Counted from the first letter of the stretch, positions 14,636 to 44,664 are shown. The stretch is 64,000 nucleotides of DNA from Aquila chrysaetos chrysaetos (GCF_900496995.4 NW_024470384.1:124001-188000), one strand, 5' to 3'. Notes: generated by a model from the letters alone, not told the origin. Numbers and translations: made by a program.

Positions 14636-14641
14636 AATAAA
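14636..14641 (+). terminator. CNN1: CNN1 poly(A) signal (AATAAA)
   Basis: Canonical hexamer about 170 bp after the stop. A second plus-strand AATAAA at 15112-15117 could be a distal site. Confidence 0.85.
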
Positions 14642-14659
14642 ACCCACATGCAAACCTGC

Positions 14660-15395
14660 CGCCTATGTGGGCACCAGCATGGGGGACAAGGAGGCACAAT
14701 GGCAAGACAGGGGACAACGAGACATGGGGGGAACTACAGGGGACAGCGAGGCACAGGGCTGGGGGGACACGAGGTGGGGTGGGACAGAATGAGCTGGCGG
14801 GGGGGCAACGAGGCATGGAGATGGGACAAGGATGTGGGGACACCGAGGCACACGGGGGGACATTGAAGGGGAACAGGGACAGAGGGATACCAAGACACAG
14901 AGTGGGCATGGGGGGGGAGGACAGGGAGACACATGGTGGCACAGAGGGGATGCTTCGGCGGCCAGACAGTGCAAGGGTGCTGTAAGGGGGACGGGGGTGG
15001 CCCTGGACACCCAGGTTCCCCGCATCAGGGCAGCACTGAGCCTGGGGTGACCCCCACAGAGCCCCTGAAATGCCCGGCCCTGGCCCCTCCTACCCACGCA
15101 GGCACCTGTGACAATAAAGTCAACCCTAACGAGGTCTCTGGGAGGTAACGGAGTCCCTGGGTTTAGGAGCTGGTGGGTGAGGGGTGACAATTTGTCCCAG
15201 TGTAGCTGTGAAACCAGAAGAGATTCGTTAGCACTGCTGAGCCTCACTAGGGCTTTGGCACCACCTGGCCCCTGTGGGCCCAATCATCCACACAGGGCCA
15301 TCCCCAAGTGTCCCTGCACGTCCCCACGCATCCCTGTGCCCCCCACAGTGGCACCGCCAGTGACAAGGACACGGAGCCCCAGCCCAGCCCCACAA
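14660..15395. other. CNN1-ELOF1 convergent intergenic stretch
   Basis: About 740 bp. The first 300 bp are a degenerate GACA/GGGGACA repeat (units like GGGGACAACGAGACATGG). The rest is unremarkable, with a second plus-strand AATAAA at 15112. No gene seen. Confidence 0.6.
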
Positions 15396-15400
15396 GGGTG

Positions 15401-15406
15401 TTTATT
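15401..15406 (-). terminator. ELOF1: ELOF1 poly(A) signal (AATAAA)
   Basis: TTTATT on the plus strand, about 390 bp past the ELOF1 stop; the genes CNN1 and ELOF1 converge here. Confidence 0.8.
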
Positions 15407-15722
15407 CAAGGGCGGCTCTGCCAAAACGCATCGCCTCTGCGCCCGGCCCCTGTCCCCGCATCCCTGCAGCCCCGCTCCTGTGCAGTCCCTACAGCTTGCT
15501 GGTGAGAGGCAATTAAATGCCTGGGATGGGGACAAGTCCCAGAGGGGCCAGGCGAGCCCCCTCCCTCCCTCAGACCCGCCCCAAGAGCAGAAGTCCCATC
15601 CCTGGGGGAGGACACATCCCGGGTCCCCATGTGAGCTGGAGCCCCGTGCCCAGGGACAGAAAGGTAGAAAACGTAAAGAAAACACCACAAAGGGGTGGCA
15701 GGGACGTGACCCCTCTCCCTCA

Positions 15723-16913
<1,191 letters not shown>

Positions 16914-17232
16914 CTAGGGGCTCCTACAGGGCCTCGGGAGTCCCCGAGGTCAGCTGTCACGGGGGTCCTGCCCTGTGTCCCCAGGTCAGGGGTCACGAGG
17001 GGTCCGGCCCCGTGCCCCCACGGGGTCCCCCAGCATCAAGGGGGCCGGGGGCTGCTGGCTGCCCCCGCGGGGTCCCACACGGCCTGGGGACACAAGGGTC
17101 CGTGATGGGCGCCCCCCCATGCCGGGGGCCGGGGGTGCCACCAGGTGCCGCCCTGCATCCCCCGCTGTCTCGGGTCCTGGGGTCCTCCAGGGTCCTGGCA
17201 CTGCGGGGGTCAGGCGCCGGGGGTCTCGGGGG

Positions 17233-19132
17233 TCACAGGTCGCGGGGGGGCAAGGCCACACGGTAGAGGACGCGGCCGGTGGCTTCCAGGTAGGTGACGG
17301 TGGCCGCATGGGCGTCCAGGCGCAGGTGGGCAAAGCCACCGGGGGACGCGGGCGCCCCGAAGAAGAAGCGGAGGGAGCCGGGGGGCACGGCCCCACTGTG
17401 GTGCTGGGACTCTTCCACGAAGTTGCCGGCGCCGCTCACCACATAGCCAACCCCCCCTTCCTCCAGGAACTGGGGGGTAAAGATGGCGGGGGGGGGGGGT
17501 GTCAGGGGTCTGGACACCTGGGTCCCCACCCAGATGCCTGGGTCCCTCCCCCAGACACCAGGACCCTGCCCACCCCCCACACCCCCAGGGACTGGGGGGC
17601 ACAGGGGTGGGGGTGGGGCATCTGGGCCCTGCCCCCAGATGCTGGGGCCCCACCCACCTCCTGCTCCAGGAACTGGGGGGCGGGGGGGGTCAAGGGGGCA
17701 GTGACATGTTGGGGGTCAGAGGGGGGTCCCTGGACACAGGGGTCCAGTGGGGAGTCTAGGGGTCCTCTCGATGCCAGGCTCCCATGGCGGGGGGGGAGGG
17801 GTGTCTGGAGGGTTCCTCGGACGCCATGATCCCATTGCAGGGGGCCCCAGACACCAGGGTCCTGTGTCAGGTTTTGGGGGGTCCTTGGACACCGAGGTCC
17901 CATGGGGGGAAGTCTGGGGGTCCCCCCAGAGGCCAGGGTCCCCGGGCTCACCTGCAGGTTGTGGTCGTGGCCGCAGAGGTAGGCAGTGACGCGGTAGCGC
18001 CGCAGCAGCGGCCGCAGCAGCCGCACCAGGCAGGCAGTGGGGCCATGCTCGGCCACTGACCACACCGGGTAGTGGCCAGCCACCAGCACGTAGCGGTCGT
18101 GGCGTGCAGCAGCCAGGCGTCCCCGCAGCCAGGCCAGCTGTGCTGCCGCCGCCCCCGCATCCTGGGGGCCCCTTGGGGGCACCCCCCACCCCAAAGTCAT
18201 CCCCACCACCGCAGAGCAGCACCGTGTCCAGCATCAGCAGCCGGGCCGAGGCGTTGGTGCCCGGCAGGGAGAGGCGCAGGCTGTAGTAGTAGTGCGGGAA
18301 GTGCCTGTGGGACACAGGGGGCTTGGGGACACTTGGGGACATCCCAGGGGTACTTGGGGACACATGGCAGGTGGCCATGCCAGGGAACAAGCAGCAACTG
18401 CACAGGGGTCCTGGCTGTGCTGGGGGGTCCCTACCATCGGGGGGAGTGGTGCCCATATGCCAGCTGCGCAGTGACGTTCCCAGCATGGTCGTGGTTCCCA
18501 GCCAGCACGAACCAGGGCAGCTCCTGGAGCCCTGGGGCTGTGAACACCCGCTCGAAGGTCTCCTGCCAGGGGGACATGGGGGGCACAGGGAGGACAGGGG
18601 GAGCAGGGAACAGAGAGAGACATGGGGACACGGGATGGGGACATGTAGGGACAGTGGGAGCTGAGCACAGTCCACCCAGCCAGGCTCCCCACAACCCCCC
18701 TGGGGACATTTGGGTTCCACTCATAGAGGTACTGGGGTCACCCCTGAGATTTTGCCCCCCCCCCCCGAGACTGGGAGTGCCCCATACAGATTTTGGGATC
18801 CCCCCACCGCAGGCCCCCCCCGAGATGCCCTCCTGCTCCCCCTCACATTTTGGGGTGCCCCCACCCCAGAGACATGGAGCCATACCTGGAAGCGGGGGTC
18901 CCACTCATCCCGTACCCCCTCATAGTAGAAGTTGTCCCCAAGGGCGAGGACAAAGTCGGCGCCGAGGTCGGTGGCTGCACGTCCCATGGCTGCCGCTGTG
19001 GCCACCTCACGAGGGGTGGCGAAAGGGGGGTCGGGGACCCCCCCCCAGTCACCCACCGCCAGGAACTGCACCGCCCCCTCAGGGCCCCCCCCCGGCCACC
19101 ACCGTCACTGTCATCCACAGCAGCGCCAGCAT
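17233..19132 (-). CDS. ACP5: ACP5, tartrate-resistant acid phosphatase
   Basis: Secreted/lysosomal purple acid phosphatase of osteoclasts and macrophages with a di-iron centre. Exons on the minus strand: 19132-18886, 18562-18435, 18304-17952, 17469-17233. All metal-ligand motifs are present: [30 protein letters not shown] and CGHDHNL. The start [16 protein letters not shown] is a hydrophobic signal peptide directly after an AG, so an upstream noncoding exon is likely. Two places are out of frame by one extra base: a nine-C run at 19085-19093, and somewhere in 18162-18197 after DDF. Ignoring one base at each gives a 320-residue protein (human 325) with every splice phase matching. Either assembly error or genuine decay; the intact motifs favour error. 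Confidence 0.93.
17458..17690 (-). repeat. array echoing the ACP5 last-exon 5' edge
   Basis: The true acceptor and exon start (plus-strand CTCCAGGAACTGGGGGG at 17461-17477) reappears as CCCAGGGACTGGGGGG near 17583-17598 and as GCTCCAGGAACTGGGGGG at 17663-17680. Read on the minus strand, [10 protein letters not shown] is echoed by [10 protein letters not shown]. Dispersed 17-mer copies lie between the units. Confidence 0.75.
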
Positions 19133-19144
19133 CTGCAGACAGCG

Positions 19145-19545
19145 ACTGTGGGACCCAGGCGTCTGGGGGGTCCCAGGGGTCCCGGCCCCCACCCATCCGA
19201 CCCAGGTGTCCAGGGGATCCCAGGGGTCCCAGCCCCCACCCATGGGACCCAGGCATCTGGGGGATACCGGCCCCCACCCGTGGGTCCCAGGCACCCAGGG
19301 GGGGTCCAGGGTGTCCCAGTCCCCACCCCTGAGACCCAGGCATCTGGGGGGTCCCAGGGGTCCCGGCCCGCACCCATGGGTCCCAGGCATCCGGGGGGGT
19401 CCCAGCCCCCACCCATGGGTCTCAGGCGTTCAGGGGGGTCCCGGGGGGGGGCCAGTCCCCACCCATGAGACCCAGGTGTCTGGGGGGTCCCCAGCACTGC
19501 CACCAGCCCCAGTGGACCCAGGCACCCAGTGCAGCCCAGCCCCCC
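19145..19545. repeat. minisatellite upstream of ACP5 built on the dispersed 17-mer
   Basis: Seven to nine units of 40-60 bp, each with GACCCAGGCRTCTGGGG followed by TCCCAGGGGTCCC and CCCCCACCCATG. It lies in the probable 5'UTR intron or promoter of ACP5. Confidence 0.85.
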
Positions 19546-20862
19546 CCAGTACGGAAAGGGCACCCAGGCCTCTGGGCCGCCCTCCCCTCCGTGGGTTGCC
19601 GGGGCAGGACCCCGCGGGGCCGGGGGCCACTCACCCTCGTGACCCCTCGCGTCTTCCCTCGCGTGTCCCCTCCGGCGCTTTATGGGTCCAAAAGGGGAAG
19701 TGGGGTCGCGCCGCCCGGTGCACCCCCCCCCCGGCCCCGTCGTCACCTGACGCCTCGCGGTGACATGGGTCCGCCGCGGGGGGGGCCGGGCCGCGGGGCA
19801 CTGGGAGCACTGGGTACACTGGGGGGCCCGAGGGGGCTCAGCCCCGGCCTCCGCCGGAAATCCCCGAAATGCCCCAAATCCGCTCAACCCGCGGCCACGT
19901 CATGCCTAATGCGGGACCCCAGCGCCCGGGAGTGCCCCCCCCCACCGGGGACACAGATGTCCGAGTGTCGTCCTCGTATCCCCCCCCCCCCCCCCGCCTC
20001 GGGACCCAGGCGTCCGGGAGCGTCGTCCCCCCCCCCCCGCCGCGTTTTCCAATCAGGCCACGTGCAGCGGGGGAAGGGAGGGGGGGCAGCCGAACGCCTG
20101 GGTCCCTTACTGGGTGGAGCGGGGAGGGAAGCCCCCACCCCAAGCTCTGGCCTTCGGCCCTGGGGCCGGGTCGACCCGGGGGGGACCCGAACTCGGGGGG
20201 ACCCAGGCGTCCGGCCCGGCCCAGTCCCACCAGTCTGCCCAGTTCCGCAGCTCACCGGCCGGGCGGGGTCCCGCACGCCTGCGGCCCTTCGGGGTCGGGG
20301 GGGTCGGGGGGGGGGGATGGGGGTCGGGGAGTCCGGGGCACCTGGGTCCTTTCCAGCTCCGGGAGGGGCAGCAAGGCCCAGCGTGTGGCCGGGAGGGGGG
20401 GGGCACCGCCCTTTGCCTCTTAAAAGCGGCGGGGGAGGGGCTCGGACACCTGGGTCCCGCCTGTCCCCCCAGCGCGGAATGGGGAGAAATCGGCCTGTTT
20501 TGGAGCTGCCCTGGCCGGGCCGGGAAGGGGGCTGCCCCCGGGGTGTCCGTGCCCCCCACCCCGTAGGACCCCCCCGCTCCGTTCCGGGAGGAGGACGGAG
20601 CTCCGCTGCTCCCCCGCGGGCAGAGGACCCCGGCGCCCGCTCCCCCCTCCCCCGGTGAGGGGGACCAGCCCTACGGGGACCCCGTCGCCGTGGGTACGGT
20701 CGCTATGGAGAACCCATCACCGTGGGCACCCCGTTGCTACGGGGTCTCCGTTGCCGTGGGGACCGTCTGGGGGCTGCGGCTGTTGCCCCCCCGCGACCAC
20801 CCCCAACCCCTCGTGACCCCCCCCCCCCCAACAGGCTGAGGCGGGGCGGGCGGGTACGACAC
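19546..20862. other. ACP5 promoter flank and ACP5-NFIX intergenic region
   Basis: CpG- and C-run-rich sequence with at least five copies of the dispersed 17-mer (e.g. near 20003, 20094, 20204, 20445). No coding exon, RNA gene or transposon recognised. It contains the junction between two blocks that are about 1.5 Mb apart in human. Confidence 0.5.
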
Positions 20863-20868
20863 TTTATT
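20863..20868 (-). terminator. NFIX: probable NFIX poly(A) signal (AATAAA)
   Basis: TTTATT on the plus strand, 2.0 kb beyond the NFIX stop and the only AATAAA in that orientation I see there. Confidence 0.6.
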
Positions 20869-21865
20869 TCCTTTTTTTTTTATCTTTTTGCCCCTTTTCC
20901 GCGGATTTTTCCTCCTTCCCGCTCGCGGGCGGCACCTCTGGGGGGTTTTTCCTTTTCTCCTCGGTCTGGGGGGAGGGGCCGACCCACCCCAACGGGAAAT
21001 GACGTCACTACCACGTGCGGGGGTGAGGGGCGACCTGGGGGTCCCCAAATGTGCAACGCTGGTGTGAGGGGGGCCCCGAGAGCGACGCCCCCCAACATCG
21101 CAACCCCCCACCCAGGGCTTGGGGGGGGACGGGGGTCCCGAAACCGGGGTACCCAGAACTGTGGGGGGGAGTTCCCACTGCCCGGGGAGGGGCCCATTGC
21201 TGGTGGGGGGTCCCCAAATGTTGGGGGCCCCATTGCTGGTGGGGGGCCCCAACAGGGGCCCCAAAATGGGGTGAGCCCAAAAATTGGGGGGGGGGCCTGT
21301 TTCCCGGGGGGGCACTGCTGGTGGGGGTCCCGGGGGGTCCCAAAAACCCAAGGGAGAGGGCCACAAAGAGGGGATTCACCCCAGAGTGGGGGTCCCCAAA
21401 ACAGGGGCCCTAATGATTGTCCCCATTTTGGGGGGCCCATTGGGGGGGGGAAGGCACACGGGGGGGGGTCTAAGGCAAATGCAATTTTGGTCCATCTGAC
21501 CCCAAAACCTGGGGGCCGGGGGGGGGCTGGACCCCCCCAAACTGCCCCAAGGTAGGGGGGGCCCCATCCCATCCCCCCAACACCAAAATCAGCCAAAGGT
21601 GCAGAAAACCCCAAAATGAGCAAAATGCCCCCAAATCCCACCCCCAGCTGCCCCCTCCCTCCGGTCATGGGCCCCATGTCAGGAATTGGGGCCCCTGGTG
21701 ACCCCCAGAATGCGGGGCTGGAGCAAAACTACCCAAAAAACGATAATAAAAAACACAAAATTGCCGGGGGGGGGGGAACCCCGATGGGCAAAATCAGGGA
21801 AAATTGGGGGGGGTTCCCCCAAAAAAGCACTTGGAGAACTGGGGGGGGGGGGGGGACCCAGAAAG

Positions 21866-22190
21866 GGGGGGTTTGACCCCAGAATGGGAAGTTTGACCCC
21901 AAGGGGGGGTGTCACTCTGGGGGTGGGCATCAAATGGGGGGGGGGTTGACCCTAAACATGGGGGGGTTCAACCCCAGAGAGGGAGGGGGACCCACAATGG
22001 GGTAGTTTGACCCCAAATGGGGAGATTGGACCAAAAAGGGGTGGGTTAACCCCAAAAGGGGGATGGGCCCCAGATGGGGGGGTCTGACCCAAAACGGGGG
22101 GGAGAGGGGTTTGACCCCAAACTCGGGGGGGGGGGGGTTTGACCCCAAGTGGGGTTGGACCCCGAAACGTGGGAGTTTGACCCCAAGGGG
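21866..22190 (-). repeat. TTTGACCCCAAA minisatellite in the NFIX 3'UTR
   Basis: About a dozen copies of GTTTGACCCCAA in 320 bp, e.g. at 21871, 21891, 22005, 22109, 22137 and 22175, with variants. Several are framed as GGGG-N5-CCCC, so the RNA could form a row of short G/C hairpins. Confidence 0.8.
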
Positions 22191-22369
22191 GGGAGGGGGG
22201 GCCTCGCCCGGGGGTAATTGCACTTAATTAAAAAAATGAGCTGGGGGAGGAGGGTCGGGGGGGACCCCAAAGCCGGGGGGGGGGGGGGGTGTTTCGGGGG
22301 ATTCAGGGTGTTTCGAGCCCCCCCGGCCCCACTCGCTGGCCTGCAGCAAGGGGGCCCCCCGGCACACGC

Positions 22370-22600
22370 ATGTGCGGTGCGTGTGCGAGTGCTGGTGACC
22401 AGTGCACAAGCATGTGCGGGGGCAGGGGGTGCACACGTGTGATGGTGCACACAGCATGGGGGGGGGGGGGCCGACGCGTTTGCGCGTGTAGTGTGACCAC
22501 ACGGTGCCAGGCGTGCACACGCGTGCGCAGGTGTGTGCAAACGTGTTGCGTGCACACGCAGGTGTGCACAGGTGTGGTGTGAGTGCACACGCGTGTGCTC
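22370..22600. repeat. CA/TG tract in the NFIX 3'UTR region
   Basis: Imperfect GTGTGCACACGTGTGC runs, alternating purine-pyrimidine. Confidence 0.75.
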
Positions 22601-22906
22601 CCCCGGGGGCCCCATCCCCCCCCGAATTGCGGCTGGGGCGGGGGGGGGCCAAACACCCCCGGGGGCCCGGGGTGACCCTGTCTGTGCCGGGGGAGTATGG
22701 GGGCTTGGGGGTGGGGGGGGTTGGGGGATCCCAGGGCGGGGACACATCAGAGAGGCCGAACCCTCATCCACGTCGGGGGGGGGTTGGGGCCCCCCCGGGG
22801 GCGGACGGCGGCGGGGGGGGGGGGCCGGGGGGGCCGGGGGGCTGCGGCTTTTTTTTGTCTTTTTTTCTCCTTTTTCCGGGCGGTTTCTCCTCGTCCGGGG
22901 GCAGCG

Positions 22907-40513
<17,607 letters not shown>

Positions 40514-40900
40514 GGCGGCGGTGTCAGCCGCGGCGGGGCATGGCGGGGAGAGGGGTCCGGGGATGCCGGGGGTCCCGGGTCCGGGGGTGCCGGTGCCGGC
40601 AGCGCGCGGGGAAAGTTTGCCCGAAGTTGGCGCCCGCCGCACTTTTGCCGCGGGAAGCGCCGAGCCGGCCCCGCCCCCGCCAAGCCCCGCCCCCTGTCCC
40701 ACCCCCTCCCCGCCCCCGCCGGACCCGGGTCCGCCCACACGCGGTGGGGCCCCGCCCCCTCTATCGCGGGACACGCCCCCGCCCCTGTGGACACGCCCCC
40801 GCCGGGATGGGCCCCGCCCCTGCCGGGACGGACGGGGGGGGGACCACGGGGGAGGGGTGACGGGGGACGGGGGTCGTGGGGACACGGGTCCCCCACCTGC
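40514..40900 (-). promoter_or_regulatory. NFIX: NFIX promoter 1A (MYSPYCLTQ isoform)
   Basis: CpG-dense sequence immediately upstream of the NFIX ATG at 40513. Several GC boxes (CCCCGCCC around 40670-40810), no clear TATA. Confidence 0.55.
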
Positions 40901-40989
40901 CCCCTCTGCGGCCCCGTCCCCGCACGCCCCCCCCCGGTGCGGGCACCCGCAGCCACAGGGCCCTGGCGGGTGAGAGGACCCGGGAGCCG

Positions 40990-41310
40990 CTGCGGGTCCC
41001 CGCTGGTGACAGTGACAGCAACAGCGGTGGCAGCGGGGAGAGAGGCAGCGCGGTCCGGTCACGGCCGCGGTGACCGTGCCGTGACGGCGGCGGTGGCACC
41101 CACAGTGCCGGTGGTGGTGGCTGTGGCGGTGACAGTGCCATGACAATGACAGAGCCAGCACTGGTGACCGTGTCGTGACTGTGCCAGTGACAGTGGCAGT
41201 GACAGTGCCGTGGCAGTGTGGGTGACAGTGACAGTGGCGTGGCAGTGTGGGTGACAGTGACAGTGGCAATGGCAGTAGCGGTGACAGCGGCGGTGGCAGC
41301 CTCATCTGTC
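40990..41310 (+). repeat. (GTGACA)n-type repeat upstream of NFIX
   Basis: Roughly eleven copies of TGACAG embedded in GTGACAGTGACAGTGGC and GGTGGC units, 0.5-0.8 kb upstream of the NFIX start. TGACAG is also the core of TALE homeodomain (MEIS/PKNOX) sites. Confidence 0.75.
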
Positions 41311-43340
41311 ATTCCGGCTGCGGCCGAGTCCCTCCGCCATCTGTCACCACCCGGTGCCAGCGCTGGCACCGCCACCACCGCCACTGTCACCCCTTCGCTG
41401 CCGGAGGCGCCGTCACCGCCACGGCCTGAAGCACTGAGGGGTGGCACAAGGGACCCCGGCTTTGAGGCACACCAGAGGTCACCGGGTGCCCCGGGTGTCC
41501 CTGGGCCAGGGGACCCACGGCCGTGAGGGGACCCCAGGATGGGGGTGGGGGGAGGTCTCAGCATCCCCCCCACTCACTTGCCTGGGTCCCCCCGCGGGTG
41601 GGGGAGGGGAGGGTGGGCACAGCTGTGGCCCTCCCCCACGCTGGGCCACTGCCACAGACGGGGGGGGGGGGGCACTGCCATCCTGTGGGGGACACGGGAG
41701 GACGCAGCTGCACAAAGCCCCCAGCCGTGCCCAGCTCCCCCAGGCATGGCGGGGGGACCTGGGGATGGGGTAGTCCCGGGCATCCGGGTACCCGGTGTCC
41801 CCCGTGGTCAGGGGGGACCCAGGCATCCAGCATGTGTGAGTCCCTGTGTCCCCACGCACACATGTGTGCAGCCGGCGTGCATTGCACAGGGACCATCGAG
41901 GCCCGCCCCCCCCCGGTCCCCACCAGCTGCTTGGGGGCCGCCAGCACCAGATGTGCCGCCGTGACCGGCTGGGCCCACAGATGGAGCCGAGCGCGGGGGG
42001 GGACGGGGGACACAGCGTTCACACACGCCGCCACACGCAACGACACGCCCTGACACACCCTGACACACCGTTACATGCAATGATGCACCCTGACACACTG
42101 CGACATGCTCTGACATGCTGCAACATGCAACAACATGCCCTGGCATGCTGCGACACGCCAGGACAGCCACTGACGCCGCAGCACATCACCTGCCAGCCCC
42201 AGGGACACGCATGGGGCAGGGACCCAGGCGTCAGGGAGGGACCCAGGGGTCTGGGCTGCACACCCCCCCCGGAGGCTGGACAGCAAAAACCTGGGTGGGG
42301 AGAAATGCCCCCCCGGGGGTAAATCCGGGGCTGGGGGGTCTCGGCGTCAGGGAAGGACAAAGGTGGGAGCGAAGGAACTGCAGAGGCCCCAAAATCAGGC
42401 AAAACTGCCCCAAAATGGGCCAGTTTCCAGCCCCTCCCCTTGGCCGGGTTTAGGGGGGCCCTGAGTTCACGGGGGGATGGGGGCCAGGAGCCCGGGCACC
42501 TGGGTCCCCCAGCTGGCGTGGTGGGAGCCGGTGACTGCAGTAGGGGCGGGGGGGGGGGGGGGTCCGGACGCCTGGGTCCCCCAACCCGGGGAGGCTCGGG
42601 GAAGGTTTTGGGGCGATTTCGGGGGATTTTTGCTCTGGTTAGCGGCGGATTTTCACCGGCTTGCCGAGGCCTGGAAGCCATTAGGGCTCCCCCCCCCCGG
42701 CCCCCGGCAGCTCCAGCCAGAGGGGGGGGGGGGGCGGACCCGGGCGTCCGGGGGCCCCGGCCCCCCCCGTGGGGCCCACGCGGGGAGCGGTGCCAGGCGA
42801 CCGAGCGCCCCCCACTCTCTTCTCCTGTCACCCGGCTGCACGGCCCCCCCGCGCCCCCGCCCCTCCCGGCAGGGGACCCAGGAGTCCGGGGGCTGCCCCT
42901 GGGCGCCGGGGGGCCCGGCCGCGGGCAGTGAGGGGTTAACGCCGCCGAGCCCTTGGCAGCGCGCCCCGGGGTTTGGCTGCGACTGAAAGGGTTTGGGGGG
43001 GGAGGGGAGGGGCGGGGGGGAAGGGAACCCGCGCCGAGCCCAAATCCGCCCCCCCGAGGGTCGGCCGTTTCGCAGCATCGCGGCGGGGACTTCCCCCCCC
43101 CCTCCCCCGTTTCCAGCGCCGTTTTGGGGTTCCCGCCGCCCCCCGCCCCACGGAGGGGCCCCTTCGGGGTCCCCCCAACGCCCACGGGGTCCCCCCCCCG
43201 CTATGAGATCCCCCCGTTACGAGCCATCCCCACTACCGGGGCGCCTCGTCCCCTTTGGGGTCCCCCCACCCCCGGCTGCCGCACCCCCGCCCCCGGCTCC
43301 ACCCCCGCCCGTCACCTCCCGGCCCGGCTTCCGCCCGCGC
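41311..43340. other. NFIX-GADD45GIP1 intergenic region
   Basis: About 2 kb where human has DAND5; I find no cystine-knot coding exon on either strand. It contains dispersed 17-mer copies (41815, 42225, 42563, 42735, 42882), a CATGCYCTGACATGCTGC minisatellite (42040-42170) and G-rich CpG sequence before GADD45GIP1. Confidence 0.5.
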
Positions 43341-43392
43341 CTTCAGCCGCTTCCGGTGCGTCACTTCCGCTGCCCGCGCAAGATGGCGGCGC
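43341..43392 (+). promoter_or_regulatory. GADD45GIP1: GADD45GIP1 core promoter with ETS and YY1 sites
   Basis: GCTTCCGG and GTCACTTCCGC (ETS-type) followed by CAAGATGGCGGC, the YY1 consensus, which itself contains the start codon at 43383. Confidence 0.6.
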
Positions 43393-44664
43393 CCTTGGGG
43401 CGAGCGCTGGCGGCGGCGGTGCCGGGCCGGGCCCGGGCCTCGCTGGCGATCGCGGCCCCGGCGCGGCCCTACCGGGCGGCCCCGCTGCGGCGCCGCAGGG
43501 GCCCGGCCCCGGCCCCGTCGGACCCCGCGGACCTGCGGGCGGCGGCGCGGCGCTTCGGGCGGTTGGGGGAGGCGGCGGGGGTGCCGGCCTGGCGGCTGTG
43601 GCCGGACCCCGAGCGGCTGCGGGCGGCGGAGGCGGAGGAGCGCGAGTGGGAGCGGCCGCTGCGGGAGATGGAGGCGGCGCTGGACCGGCGGGAGCGGGAG
43701 GAGGCGCGGCGGCGTGAGGAGAGGTGGGGCGGGGCGCCGGGGGCGGGTCTGGGGGCACTGGCATCGGCTGGGGAGGGGGGAGACTGGTGGAACTGGGATC
43801 GGGGGGGGGGGGGGGGGGCACTGGTGAAAACTGGGAGGACTGGGGTGGGGGCTGGGGAGAACGGTGGGCACTGGGGGTACACGAGGCACTAGGAGAACTG
43901 GGACCGGGTTTGGGGGAGGCACTGGTGAAAGCTGGGAGAACTGGGATCAGGGTGGAGAAGGCATTGGTGGTACACTGGGAGAACTGGGATGGAGGCTGGG
44001 GGAGGCACAGGGCGGGGGGAGAACTGGTGAAAACTGGGAGAACTGGGATGGGGGCTCAGGACAATAGTGGGCACTGGGACTGGGGGTACACGAGGCACGG
44101 GGAGAATACTGGGCACTGGGAGTGGGGGTACACAAGGCACTGGGAGAAGTGGGCCCAGGTCTGAGTGGGCATTGGGAGTACGCTGGGAGAACTGGGATGG
44201 CGGCTTGGGGGACACTGGGGAGAACTGCAGGCACTGGGAGAGTGCAGGGTTGGGGAGCCGGGACTGGGGGTGTCCCAATCCTGGGGGTGTCCCTCCTCTG
44301 TCTCCCCAGGCAGCAGCTGGTGGCCCGCAGCCTGGCGGCGATGCCAGCACGGGTGAGCGCCTGGCGGCAGGAGCGGGCACAGGCGCGGGAGCGGGCACAG
44401 CAGGAGGCGGAGCGGCGGCAGCGGCTGCTGGCCCAGGCAGGGCTGGGGGGGGCCCCCCGGCCTGGAACCCCCGCCCGTGGCAGCCCCCAGGCCCAAGCGC
44501 TGCTGCAGGACCTGGAGCGGCAGCAGCGGCGGGAGGAGAAGCGCCGGCGGCGGCAGGAGCGGGAGGAAGCTGCCCGTAGTGCCATGGCTGCTGCCGAGGC
44601 TGCCGCTGCCTCCCGCCCCCCTCCGGGAGCCACCCCCCAGAGTGCGGGGACTGTCTCCTCCTGA
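43383..44664 (+). CDS. GADD45GIP1: GADD45GIP1 (CRIF1), mitoribosomal large-subunit protein
   Basis: Mitochondrial ribosome protein mL64 near the exit tunnel, needed for inner-membrane insertion of nascent chains, and also described as a GADD45 partner. Two exons, 43383-43723 and 44310-44664, phases matching, 231 residues (human 222). The Arg/Ala-rich N-terminus MAAPLGRALAAAVPGRARAS fits a presequence. The middle has LWPDPERLRAAEAEEREWE. The second exon is a long charged helix (ARVSAWRQERAQARERAQQ, LLQDLERQQRREEKRRRRQE). The single intron has the human-like position and is filled by a minisatellite. No canonical AATAAA follows the stop; its 3' end converges with RAD23A within about 60-100 bp. 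Confidence 0.95.
43745..44255. repeat. minisatellite filling the GADD45GIP1 intron
   Basis: Imperfect units built from GGGAGAACTGGGATGGGGGC and GGGGGTACACGAGGCACTGG, period about 45-80 bp, with a G run at 43801-43818. Confidence 0.8.

Larger units (their letters stand above)
20869..22906 (-). other. NFIX: probable NFIX 3'UTR
   Basis: Lies between the NFIX stop and the AATAAA. Directly after the stop the transcript is very purine-rich (A runs, 22846-22890). It then contains CA/TG repeats (22370-22600), a hairpin-forming minisatellite (21866-22190) and GGGGCCCC-type palindromes (21170-21260, units around CCATTGCTGGTGGGGGG). No other gene detected. Confidence 0.55.

Noticed and set aside
15112-15117. 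Second AATAAA after CNN1 as a separate gene end
   Set aside because: No coding exon lies between it and the CNN1 end; at most a distal CNN1 signal.
18162-18197. 28-nt GT...AG micro-intron that would restore the ACP5 frame
   Set aside because: Too short to splice, and removing it deletes about eight residues present in the family; one extra base preserves family length.
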